From NCBI GenBank assembly GCA_016707075.1, contig JADJII010000009.1, positions 62,001 through 126,000 on the forward strand: DNA of 64,000 nt, given 5' to 3'. Below are positions 54,195-61,624 of the stretch, piece after piece. The number at the start of each line of letters is the position of its first letter. Position 1 is the stretch's first letter. The translations under genes and the position numbers were made by a program. This DNA comes from Egaibacter danicus (GTDB taxonomy: Bacteria; Pseudomonadota; Gammaproteobacteria; Burkholderiales; Burkholderiaceae_C). Below the pieces are notes generated by a model. The model made no database searches. It was given only the letters and a program-made list of their open reading frames with translations, and was not told the DNA's origin.

Positions 54195-54556
54195 TGAAAG
54201 CTTTCATAGAAATCGCTCCGCGTGGCTCCGTGTTCGGCAGGGCAAGCGCACAGCTCAAAGCTGCCGAGGCCAGCGCGTTGTTTGGTGCCGACTATCACCT
54301 GAGCTTCGAGTCTGCCCGCACCCTCTTCTCCGAACTCACGCCCGCGCGCATCGACCTGCTGGAGCGGCTGCGCCAATGCGGCCCCTGCTCGGTTTACGCG
54401 CTGGCCAAAACCGTGGGGCGCAATTACTCCAATGTGCACACCGATATCGGCAAGCTGGAAGCGCATGGCCTCGTGCGGCGCACGCCTGAGGACGCGGTGT
54501 TTGTTCCGTTTGAATCCCTGGAGATTCATCTGGATTTGTTAACCATACGCAACTAA
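54185..54556 (+). CDS. HVO_A0114-type winged-helix DNA-binding protein (antitoxin-like)
   Basis: 123 residues from ATG 54185, or 120 from ATG 54194. Winged helix at about 55-105: TPARIDLLERLRQCGPCSV, then YALAKTVGRNYSNVHTDIGK and LEAHGLVRRTPEDAVFVPF. These proteins often act as antitoxins of a DUF6516 toxin, but no such gene lies next to it. No ribosome site is visible. It is followed 12 bp later by a RelE-like toxin, which has its own promoter and antitoxin. Confidence 0.78.
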   Translation: MQYMKAFIEIAPRGSVFGRASAQLKAAEASALFGADYHLSFESARTLFSELTPARIDLLERLRQCGPCSVYALAKTVGRNYSNVHTDIGKLEAHGLVRRTPEDAVFVPFESLEIHLDLLTIRN

Positions 54557-54564
54557 CGTATAAT
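54536..54564 (+). promoter_or_regulatory. Promoter and operator of the RelE/HigA-type pair
   Basis: TTGTTA (54536) and a perfect TATAAT (54559) are spaced 17 bp. ATACG-N7-CGTAT (54545-54561) is an inverted repeat lying between the boxes and running into the -10, the usual layout for antitoxin repression. The toxin GTG begins 4 bp after the -10, so the transcript would be leaderless or nearly so. Confidence 0.6.
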
Positions 54565-54568
54565 TTCC

Positions 54569-54922
54569 GTGAAAGCAACTTTCGTTGAACTGCCGCCTTT
54601 TGAACGTGTGCGGCAAAGCTATCTGGATGACACAGCCTATCGCCAGCTTCAGGATGAACTGATGGCCAACCCCGAGGCAGGTGACGTGATTGAAGGCACG
54701 GGTGGCCTGCGCAAGCTGCGCCAGCCAGACCCGCGCCGGGGCAAAGGCAAACGAGGTGGCTTGCGGGTCATTTATTACTGGTGGCTGGGTGGCGACCAGT
54801 TCTGGCTGTTTACCGTGTATGACAAAGACCAGGCTGACGACCTGACGCCGGAGCAGCGCAAGGTATTGAAGCAACTGCTCAAGCGTGAGCTGGAACACAG
54901 GCAACCGGCCAAGGGCCATTGA
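54569..54922 (+). CDS. RelE/HigB-type toxin
   Basis: 117 residues, GTG start. KATFVELPPFERVRQSYLDD, then GTGGLRKLRQPDPRRGKGKR, GGLRVIYYWWLGGDQFWLFT and VYDKDQADDLTPEQRKVLKQ match the RelE-like mRNA interferase group with DUF1044-type members; the basic RGKGKRGG loop and Tyr/Trp are typical. It would cleave mRNA at the ribosome. The HTH antitoxin gene follows by 21 bp (toxin first, as in higBA). Confidence 0.88.
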   Translation: MKATFVELPPFERVRQSYLDDTAYRQLQDELMANPEAGDVIEGTGGLRKLRQPDPRRGKGKRGGLRVIYYWWLGGDQFWLFTVYDKDQADDLTPEQRKVLKQLLKRELEHRQPAKGH

Positions 54923-54943
54923 TTGCACAGAACGGAGAAAGCC

Positions 54944-55261
54944 ATGAAGAAAAAGCGCGACATCTTTTCAGAACTGACCGAAGGCTTTGGTGCTCTGGAA
55001 GCAGAGCGCACGGGCAAACTCACGCTGCGCAAATTCAAGGTGGAAAGCAACCCCGTGCCCGCCATCTCGGCGCAAGAGGTGATGGGCGTGCGCGAGCAAC
55101 TGCACCTGTCGCGCCCCGTGTTCGCGCGCTACCTGCGCACCAACCCCCGCACGCTCGAAAACTGGGAGCAAGGCCGCGCCAAACCCAATGCCCAGGCTGC
55201 GCTGCTGATCCGCATGGTGGCGCAGTACCCGGACATGGTGCAGCGGCTGGAGGCAGTCTGA
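54944..55261 (+). CDS. HigA/NadS-type HTH antitoxin
   Basis: 105 residues from ATG 54944, GGAG upstream. XRE-type helix-turn-helix at about 45-90 (VMGVREQLHLSRPVFARYLR, then TNPRTLENWEQGRAKPNAQA). The first 40 residues probably wrap the toxin. It would neutralise the RelE-like toxin and repress at the dyad over the -10. Confidence 0.88.
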   Translation: MKKKRDIFSELTEGFGALEAERTGKLTLRKFKVESNPVPAISAQEVMGVREQLHLSRPVFARYLRTNPRTLENWEQGRAKPNAQAALLIRMVAQYPDMVQRLEAV

Positions 55262-55295
55262 ATTTTCGCCTGATTTGCCTCGTTCAGATATTAAA

Positions 55296-55346
55296 TTGGC
55301 CTACAGACCCCGTCGGATATGCATGACTCGCTATCAAAATAGCAGC
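55296..55346 (+). repeat. Interspersed repeat, copy g
   Basis: TTGGCCTACAGACCCCGTC, then GGATATGCATGACTCGC and GCTATCAAAATAGCAGC. Same orientation as copy f; the two enclose the regulator, toxin and antitoxin. The remaining 55347-55527 shows no gene. Confidence 0.65.
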
Positions 55347-55527
55347 ATAACGTGAGAATGTTCGCATTTCCAACTTGGTGGTTGAAGTAACTGCCAGTGG
55401 CTCAGCAATGGCTTGCAGCGCTATCAAATCGTCGTTTCATCCTGCTTGGTATGAACTCGGCGAAAAGCCAACCCTTCTTCCACGACACTTTCAATATGAT
55501 GATTTGTGTCAATAGCAATCCACGTTG

Positions 55528-56532
55528 TTAGACTGCCTGAAATTCACCAGCCGCACAGGCCACCATCCGCGCATCACCCCAACTAAAAGACGCGCCTACA
55601 AAGTATTGCGAATCGACAATCTTCTTTGCTAGAACGCAGTGTTGCGCACCTTTGGGAGGTTCACGCATTGAATGCCCTCGAGCTATAAAGAATTGCTTGT
55701 CGGTGGTGTATCTGATTTTCCCGTTTGCATCAGGCGCGATCACATCTTCCATCGAACGAGGACTGCGTACACCGTAGTCACCAAACACAACATCAGGAAA
55801 GTCAAAACTTAGACTTTGCCAAATCAACATCTCACGCCGGGGAATGAGCCCTACAGATTTTGGTTGCTTAACCGCTAGCACGATGCTGTCAGGAATAGAC
55901 GATCCAGCGACGATGCGGTGAACAAACCCTAAGCGAGATACTTCGGAAAGCCCATGAGATAACCTTGGCAGCAAATCAATCACCGCCGTATGAGAGAGAT
56001 CAGCGAGATCAAAAAGAACAGTGCAATGCTTGGCTTGGACGCCAAGCTCCGACAAAATGTCGGCTATGCGTTCTTCAAAATAATCGATATCAATGATGTC
56101 GTCCAGTGCGTCAGAATCCAATCGAATGCAGAAATGACGCCCTTCAGGCAGCAGAATTTGTCCCGCGGCGAGACGATACGCGGCAGCGTCCCATCGATCG
56201 TATCCAACGACGGGATTCACCTGAACCCCCAAGCTTTCTAGTAAAGCTTGCGTGTACGGCAGGATATGCTCGCCTTCATCCGTATGCGCATCTGCAGCCC
56301 ATGCGAATGCATCAAGGAATATTGGCTTATCGGGCCACACTTTTGAAATTTGCGCGGCTACGGCCTGCAGATGCTCTTCAACTGACTTTGCATTCTTCCC
56401 CGCTGCAGGTTTCTTGACTCTGGGTAGATCAAACAGCGGTAGGATGCGTCTACTGGCTCTCTTGGACAAATTGAAAAGCGCGTCGAATTCACCCTTTCGG
56501 GCCCGAAGTATGGGTACGTAAAGCTGTTTCAT
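55528..56532 (-). CDS. Beta-family protein (PF14350-like), third gene of the HigB-HigA operon
   Basis: 334 residues. MKQLYVPILRARKGEFDALF, then RRILPLFDLPRVKK is the opening of the 'Beta protein' family first seen in phage and defence settings; later segments PIFLDAFAWAADA, HFCIRLDSDALDDIIDIDYF and TVLFDLADLSHTAVIDLLPR fit an alpha/beta barrel-like body. No signal peptide or membrane helix. Its ATG overlaps the stop of the antitoxin gene by four bases (ATGA), so the proteins are made together. Biochemical role unknown. Confidence 0.8.
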   Translation of the reverse strand: MKQLYVPILRARKGEFDALFNLSKRASRRILPLFDLPRVKKPAAGKNAKSVEEHLQAVAAQISKVWPDKPIFLDAFAWAADAHTDEGEHILPYTQALLESLGVQVNPVVGYDRWDAAAYRLAAGQILLPEGRHFCIRLDSDALDDIIDIDYFEERIADILSELGVQAKHCTVLFDLADLSHTAVIDLLPRLSHGLSEVSRLGFVHRIVAGSSIPDSIVLAVKQPKSVGLIPRREMLIWQSLSFDFPDVVFGDYGVRSPRSMEDVIAPDANGKIRYTTDKQFFIARGHSMREPPKGAQHCVLAKKIVDSQYFVGASFSWGDARMVACAAGEFQAV

Positions 56533-57752
56533 AGTTCCACCTCACCTGAAAAATTCTCGCTGAATAGCTTGCGAACTTGATTGTGTCCAACCAGTTCGTT
56601 GAAGATTTGATAATTCCCTTGATCTCTGCGCAACCTACCTGCAATGACTGCGGGGTGGACTCTTAGCTCTCTGGAGAGCCTATCTATAGTCTCGACGCTC
56701 GGAGCGCTGTACGCTTGACTGCGTTTCCAAATTGCACGCGGAATGAACGCTTCACGCGCTATGCGATTGGCTTCAACTCCTCGCTTGTCTTCAGAAGAAT
56801 TTTCCAAGTCATCCATAAATGTTTCCCCGTGATCAACATGCTTCCAAAGGTGAACGACTTCGTGAACCAAAGCAAACCAAAAGTTATCCAGCCTGTCAAA
56901 TCTCAAGGTTAGGCCAATGATTGGCCTTCCGTTGTCATCTTTGAACGCTGCACCGTCCAAAAGCGTTCCTTTCAAATGAGGCTCAATCACGACAGCAATC
57001 CCGTGCTTCTCAAGAAACTCGACCGCCAAAAGTGGCCCATGTTCAGACCAACTGAGTTGAGCCAGATCGCGCACAAACGACTGCGAAAGTATTGCGGGAT
57101 CAAATGACCCAAGTCGATCATATCTCTGCCGTGCCCGTTGAATGACCCTTGCCAACCAAACGTACAAGGCGTACTTGGTCGCTGGCGAATATGCGTCGCC
57201 ATGCAAGGAGCGTTTGAACGAAACACTGCCGAGCTCGAACCCAACTTGTTGGAGAAACTCCTTTACCGTCTCCTCCACCGATGTAACGGCTTTGGTAGAT
57301 GCCTTAGCAATCCAACCTCGGCTCATCATTTCCTTCATGGGAAATCGGCTCCAGTCCAAACCTTCTTCGGACTTTTTGCTCTTCGGCTGACTTGACCCAA
57401 TAAGGGTGTCGGCAGAAATACCGAGTCCCACGGAGAGCGCTCGAATCATCTGTACTGTTAGCGGGCGCTTTCGGCCCAGAACCTCAGACACTCTACTGCG
57501 CGTACCAAAGTACGGAATCAAATCTGCCTGCTTCAGCCCCTGCTCCTGCATGCGAAACAAAATCGCATCAATTGGATCAGGCGCTTCGATAGGGAATGTC
57601 TTGCTTTCATAAGACTCAATCAATACCGTCAGTATTTCTAACCTATCGGCATCGGCGACCCCACTTCCGGGTGCAGCGGCGATGAGAGATCGCACCTCGT
57701 CAAGGTAACTAAGGTATTGACCTTCTGATCGAATGACTTTTAATTGCTTCAT
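56529..57752 (-). CDS. HigA-type antitoxin fused to an ImmA/IrrE metalloprotease domain
   Basis: 407 residues. The first 125 are a full HigA antitoxin (ADRLEILTVLIESYESKTFP, then DPIDAILFRMQEQGLKQADL, FGTRSRVSEVLGRKRPLTVQ). The C-terminal half carries the ImmA/IrrE zinc motif FALVHEVVHLWKHVDH (HExxH) and a downstream EANRIAREAFIPR helix with the third-ligand-type glutamate region. ImmA/IrrE domains cleave or sense repressors after stress. A cleavable self-antitoxin is thus possible. It starts 4 bp after the toxin stop. Confidence 0.87.
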   Translation of the reverse strand: MKQLKVIRSEGQYLSYLDEVRSLIAAAPGSGVADADRLEILTVLIESYESKTFPIEAPDPIDAILFRMQEQGLKQADLIPYFGTRSRVSEVLGRKRPLTVQMIRALSVGLGISADTLIGSSQPKSKKSEEGLDWSRFPMKEMMSRGWIAKASTKAVTSVEETVKEFLQQVGFELGSVSFKRSLHGDAYSPATKYALYVWLARVIQRARQRYDRLGSFDPAILSQSFVRDLAQLSWSEHGPLLAVEFLEKHGIAVVIEPHLKGTLLDGAAFKDDNGRPIIGLTLRFDRLDNFWFALVHEVVHLWKHVDHGETFMDDLENSSEDKRGVEANRIAREAFIPRAIWKRSQAYSAPSVETIDRLSRELRVHPAVIAGRLRRDQGNYQIFNELVGHNQVRKLFSENFSGEVEL

Positions 57753-57756
57753 GGGT

Positions 57757-58020
57757 CTACAAGCGGTTCTGAACTGCGGTGATCAAAGCTACGCCTTGAG
57801 GGAAAGCAATTTGCAGTTCAACAAATCCATCAAAATCCTCGATCGGAAACAAAAAGGTCCCTTCAGCTACTCTAGTCACCGCCCGATACTGCTTCACAAC
57901 ATCGATTGACGCCTTCCATTTGGCATTGATCACCTCAGAAACCCACGCCGCTAACCACCGATCAGTCTGAGCACTTCGCCCTCTGATTTTTTGTAGATGA
58001 TTTCGACCTAATAATCTCAT
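57757..58020 (-). CDS. HigB-family toxin
   Basis: 87 residues from ATG 58020 (MRLLGRNHLQKIRGRSAQTD). The core AAWVSEVINAKWKASIDVVK matches the HigB family (kaWxxevxxAxWksxxDv), but the end diverges: the usual VVFNIxGNxYRLVxxI reads FLFPIEDFDGFVELQIAF and the terminal THxxYD motif is absent (ITAVQNRL). Possible loss of catalysis or a divergent subfamily. First gene of the operon; an upstream TTG at 58053 is less likely. Confidence 0.75.
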   Translation of the reverse strand: MRLLGRNHLQKIRGRSAQTDRWLAAWVSEVINAKWKASIDVVKQYRAVTRVAEGTFLFPIEDFDGFVELQIAFPQGVALITAVQNRL

Positions 58021-58041
58021 GACATTTCTTGAATTGGGAAC

Positions 58042-58069
58042 AGTATACCTCAAAAATCCATTTTGGTAT
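58042..58069 (-). promoter_or_regulatory. Promoter and dyad of the HigB-HigA-Beta operon
   Basis: On the minus strand TATACT (plus 58042-58047) is a good -10 ending 22 bp before ATG 58020. ATACC-N15-GGTAT (58045-58069) overlaps it, a likely site for the HigA helix-turn-helix. A convincing -35 is not seen. Confidence 0.45.
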
Positions 58070-58302
58070 CAGTTTGGGAATATTTTTTGATTGACGTGAA
58101 TCTAGCTGGCACGAAAAATCGAAGTGCATATCAACTCGTGGGAACCAATGCAGCGTTGAAAACATGCGGTTTAGGAACTGCATGCGGAGACTGCGCCCCG
58201 GGGCTAAGCGCGATAGAAATGGCCGTTACGTTGAATCACTGGGGGTTTTTAAAGGCAATTCGGGCAAGGTACCCATCACGCTTGAAAACGATATTCGAAT
58301 AA

Positions 58303-59227
58303 GAACTTATCCGTAAATAAAGGATAATGACTTTCCATGCGCGATGACCGCGCGTGGAGGGAAGATGGCAAAGGCAAAAGCATGGGAAGTCACCGATGAA
58401 TTTTGGAGTCGTGTTGAGCCACTGATACCGGTACGCCAGCGCGTTGCGGATCAGACGTACGCCCGAAAGACTGGCGGCGGGCGCAAGCCCAAGGACCCCC
58501 GATTGGTATTTGAAGGCATCGTGTTTGTGCTCCGAACAGGTTGCCAGTGGAAGGCCCTCCCCGCAGAGCGCTATGGCAGTGCCAGTGCCATCCATGCCCG
58601 CTTTCTGGAGTGGGAGAGAGCGGGAGTCTTTGAAGCACTTTGGAGGCTCGGACTTGCTGAGTACGACGAATTTGAGGGTATCGCCTGGCGATGGCAAAGC
58701 GTTGATGGGGCAATGATGAAAGCACCACTGGCGCAGCAAAGCGTTGGACCCAACCCGACGGATCGGGGGAAAAAATGGGAGCAAGCGCCATTTGCTGGTG
58801 GACGGTCGTGGCGTCCCGTTGTCGCTCGTCGTGACCGGAGCCAACCGGCATGATGTTTCGCAACTGGAGGCGGTGCTCGGTGCCATCATGGTTGAGCGAC
58901 CCAGTCCACCCATCCGACGGCACAAGCACTTGTGCGCAGATGCTGGGTATACCGGAGCGCCCGCTCTGAAAGCCATTGAGAACCACGGCTATATCCCTCA
59001 CGTCAAGGGACGCAGCCAAGAGGCCAGTGAACTCAAACGGGACCCAGAGAAGAAAGCGCGGCGATGGATCGTCGAAGTGGCGCACAGTTGGTTCAACAGG
59101 TTTCGTAAACTCCTGGTGCGATACGAGAAGTTTGACCGCAGCTTTCTAGCGCTGAACCATTTGGCAGCATCCATCATCGCATTCAGAAAGATCAAGTTAA
59201 GCGTAAACATTATTTACGGATAAGTTC
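58303..59227 (+). mobile_element. IS5-family insertion sequence
   Basis: 925 bp with 18-bp perfect inverted repeats (GAACTTATCCGTAAATAA at the left, its complement at 59210-59227). TAA is present on both sides (58300-58302, 59228-59230), a TNA-type 3-bp target duplication. It lies between the HigB-HigA-Beta island and an aminotransferase stop and marks the island's edge. The 249 bp before it (58054-58302) carry no gene I can support. Confidence 0.92.
58365..59223 (+). CDS. IS5-family transposase in two overlapping frames
   Basis: The first frame runs from ATG 58365 (MAKAKAWEVTDEFWSRVEPL; GGAGG upstream) through GCQWKALPAERYGSAS to GPNPTDRGKK. The second frame continues GSKRHLLVDGRGVPLSLVV, then TGANRHDVSQLEAV, CADAGYTG and HSWFNRFRKLLVRYEK. 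The join is an A6 run at about 58771-58776; five As would make one frame of 285 residues. Either programmed slippage, known in IS5 relatives, or an error at a homopolymer. Confidence 0.88.
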
Positions 59228-59231
59228 TAAG

Positions 59232-60416
59232 CTACAGCGCCTTCCCCAACCGCCCCACCCCCTCCACAATCTTCCCCACATCCGCCGTCGCAAAGCTCAG
59301 GCGAAACGAGGCGCGGTCCACATTCGTCGCATAAAAGGGCGCACCGGGCACAAAGGCCACCAGCTTCTCAATGGCGCGTTTGGCAAATTCGGCCGCATCC
59401 GCGTCGGGGGCCGTAAGCCGCGCCCAGAAGAACATGCCGCCCAGCGGCTGGCTGAAGCTGATGGCGTCGCCCAGCTCTTTTTTCAGGCAATGGGCCATGG
59501 TGAGCGAGCGCTCGGCATAGGTGCTGCGCACCACGGTGAGGGCCGCGTCCAGGCGGTTCAGGCTCAGGTATTGCGCGGCAATGGCCTGGCTCAGGTTGCT
59601 GGTGTGGGCGTCGCTGAACTGCTTGCACATCACGGCGTTGGCCAGCAGCTCGGGCTGCGCAATCATCCAGCCCACGCGAATGCCGGGGCTCAGCACTTTG
59701 CTGAATGACCCGCAGTAGGCCAGCCACTCGCGCGAGCCGGTCACTTCGCTGCTCAGCGCCATCATGCTGGGCGGCGGTGCATCGCCAAAATACAGCTCGC
59801 CATAAGGGTCGTCTTCCACCACCAGCACCTGGTATTGCGTGGCCAGTTCCAGCACGCGCTTGCGCCTCGCCAGGCTGAGCATGGCACCACTGGGGTTGCC
59901 GAAGGTGGGCACCAGGTAAATGAGCTTGGGCTCGTGCTCCACGATGAGCTTTTCCAGCTCGTCCACCTTCACGCCGTTTTCATCAATGGGCGCGCTCACG
60001 ATATCGGCGCCATACAGGCGGAAGCACTGGATGGTGGCCAGAAAGGTGGGGCCTTCCACAATGACCTTGTCGCCGGGGTCAATCATGGTTTTGCCAATCA
60101 GGTCCAGCGCCTGCTGGCTGCCGGTGGTGGTGATGATTTCATCGGGCCGGGCTTCAATGCCTTTTTTGGCCATGTGTGTGCTGAGGGCTTCGCGCAGCGG
60201 GTTCCAGCCTTCGGTGGCGCCGTATTGCAGCACCGGGCCGGGGTTGTCGCGCAGCACCTGCTCGGTGGCCATGCGAATGCCGTCCACATCAAACAGCGCG
60301 GGGTCCGGGAACCCGCCCGCAAAGCTGATGATGCCGGGCTTGCCCAGCAGCTTGAAGAGTTCGCGGATGGCGGAAGTTTCTACGTTCTTGAGGCGGGAGG
60401 CAAATTCGAGCGGCAT
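59232..60416 (-). CDS. PLP-dependent aminotransferase, 2-aminoadipate/MocR-like class I
   Basis: 394 residues from ATG 60416 (MPLEFASRLKNVETSAIREL). Seen: PGIISFAGGFPDPALFDVDG, QYGATEGWNPLREALS, IITTTGSQQALDLIGKTMID, LVVEDDPYGELYFG and the PLP lysine in YCGSFSKVLSPGIRVGWM. No N-terminal regulator domain. Substrate among alpha-amino acids such as aminoadipate or branched-chain ones, not resolved. Confidence 0.9.
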   Translation of the reverse strand: MPLEFASRLKNVETSAIRELFKLLGKPGIISFAGGFPDPALFDVDGIRMATEQVLRDNPGPVLQYGATEGWNPLREALSTHMAKKGIEARPDEIITTTGSQQALDLIGKTMIDPGDKVIVEGPTFLATIQCFRLYGADIVSAPIDENGVKVDELEKLIVEHEPKLIYLVPTFGNPSGAMLSLARRKRVLELATQYQVLVVEDDPYGELYFGDAPPPSMMALSSEVTGSREWLAYCGSFSKVLSPGIRVGWMIAQPELLANAVMCKQFSDAHTSNLSQAIAAQYLSLNRLDAALTVVRSTYAERSLTMAHCLKKELGDAISFSQPLGGMFFWARLTAPDADAAEFAKRAIEKLVAFVPGAPFYATNVDRASFRLSFATADVGKIVEGVGRLGKAL

Positions 60417-60490
60417 GGCTTGAAATGAGGTAAAAATGGACCAAACGCCATTGTGACCCAACCCACCCCAAACCAACCCCAAGGTTTTGC

Positions 60491-61219
60491 ATGCTGGAAC
60501 AGCACATCGACATCCCCACCACCGACGGCGCCATGAACAGTTATGTGGTCTGCCCAGAAGAGGGCGGCCCCTTCCCCGTGGTGCTGTTTTACATGGACGC
60601 TCCGGGCAAGCGTGAGGAGCTGCACGACATGGCGCGCCGCCTGGCATCGGTTGGCTATTACGTGGTGCTGCCCAACCTGTATTACCGCCGCTCGCGTGAC
60701 TTCTGGGTGCAGGAGCGCACGCCGGAGGTCATGGCGGTCATGTTTGACCACATGGCTTCGCTCAATGCTGCCACCACCTACGTGGATACCGAAGCCATGC
60801 TGCGTTTTGTGGATGCGCAGCCCCAGACCAGTGCCAGCCGCATTGGCGCGGTGGGTTACTGCATGAGCGGCCCGTTTGTGATGTGGGCAGCGGCGCAGTT
60901 CCCGGCCCGGCTGCGCTGCATCGCATCCATCCACGGTGCGAACATGGCCACCGACGCCGATGATTCACCGCACCGCATGGCGCCCAAGATTCGCTGCGAG
61001 TGCTACTTTGCCTGTGCCGAGACCGATATCTGGGCGCCGCCCGCCGATATCAGGAAGCTGGAGGATGCGCTCAAAGCCGCCGGCACGCTGCACCGCATCG
61101 AGTGGTACCCGGGCACCGAGCACGGCTTTGTGTTCCCCCAGCGCGCCGTCTACAACCAGGCCGCAGCAACGCGGCACTGGGAACGGCTGTTCAGCCTGTT
61201 TGCGCGGGCGCTGCGCTGA
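60491..61219 (+). CDS. Dienelactone hydrolase family protein
   Basis: 242 residues. MLEQHIDIPTTDGAMNSYVV, catalytic cysteine in GAVGYCMSGPFVMWAAA, acid in CYFACAETDIWAPPADI and histidine in WYPGTEHGFVFPQRAVYN form the Cys-Asp-His triad. Divergent from the aminotransferase. Substrate not certain; family includes carboxymethylenebutenolidase. Confidence 0.9.
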   Translation: MLEQHIDIPTTDGAMNSYVVCPEEGGPFPVVLFYMDAPGKREELHDMARRLASVGYYVVLPNLYYRRSRDFWVQERTPEVMAVMFDHMASLNAATTYVDTEAMLRFVDAQPQTSASRIGAVGYCMSGPFVMWAAAQFPARLRCIASIHGANMATDADDSPHRMAPKIRCECYFACAETDIWAPPADIRKLEDALKAAGTLHRIEWYPGTEHGFVFPQRAVYNQAAATRHWERLFSLFARALR

Positions 61220-61248
61220 ACACGCGAAAAGAGACCAGAGGGCCAGAC

Positions 61249-61521
61249 ATGACGATCGAGATAGACAGGGAAGCGCGCCAGCAGGCCATTGCCTCCATCG
61301 AGCGGTATTTTCAGGAAAACATGGAGGAACGCATTGGCAACATCGCCGCGGGCGCCCTGCTCGGCTACTTTCTGGAAGAGATTGCCCCGCTGGTCTACAA
61401 CCAGGCCGTAGCCGAGGTGCAGGAGCGCCTGCAACTGCGCGTGTCCGAGCTGGACATTGAAGTGCATGAAGACGCGTTTCAATACTGGCGCAAATACGAT
61501 CAAGCGAAGAAAAAGCGCTGA
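61249..61521 (+). CDS. DUF2164 protein
   Basis: 90 residues. MTIEIDREARQQAIASIERY, then FQENMEERIGNIAAGALLGY and FLEEIAPLVYNQAVAEVQER are the DUF2164 pattern; a lysine-rich end follows. All helical, probably cytoplasmic; function unknown. It follows the hydrolase by 29 bp. Confidence 0.9.
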   Translation: MTIEIDREARQQAIASIERYFQENMEERIGNIAAGALLGYFLEEIAPLVYNQAVAEVQERLQLRVSELDIEVHEDAFQYWRKYDQAKKKR

Positions 61522-61550
61522 GGGCTCCTCCCGTCGTCAGCATGCAGTTC

Positions 61551-61602
61551 GCTATATTTTTTATAGCTACTCACGCATGACTGACGAGGGCTGGAGGCCT
61601 AA
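61551..61602 (-). repeat. Interspersed repeat, copy h
   Basis: On the minus strand: TTTTAGGCCTCCAGCCCTCG, then CATGCGTGAGTAGC and a perfect hairpin GCTATA-AAAAA-TATAGC. It lies between the convergent stops of the DUF2164 and PhoX genes. Confidence 0.7.
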
Positions 61603-61624
61603 AACATGCCTGAAAAGGCAGTTT

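Noticed and set aside
58063..58302. 79-codon plus-strand frame beside the HigB promoter
   Set aside because: No ribosome site, no recognisable protein pattern, and its stop codon is the IS5 target duplication.
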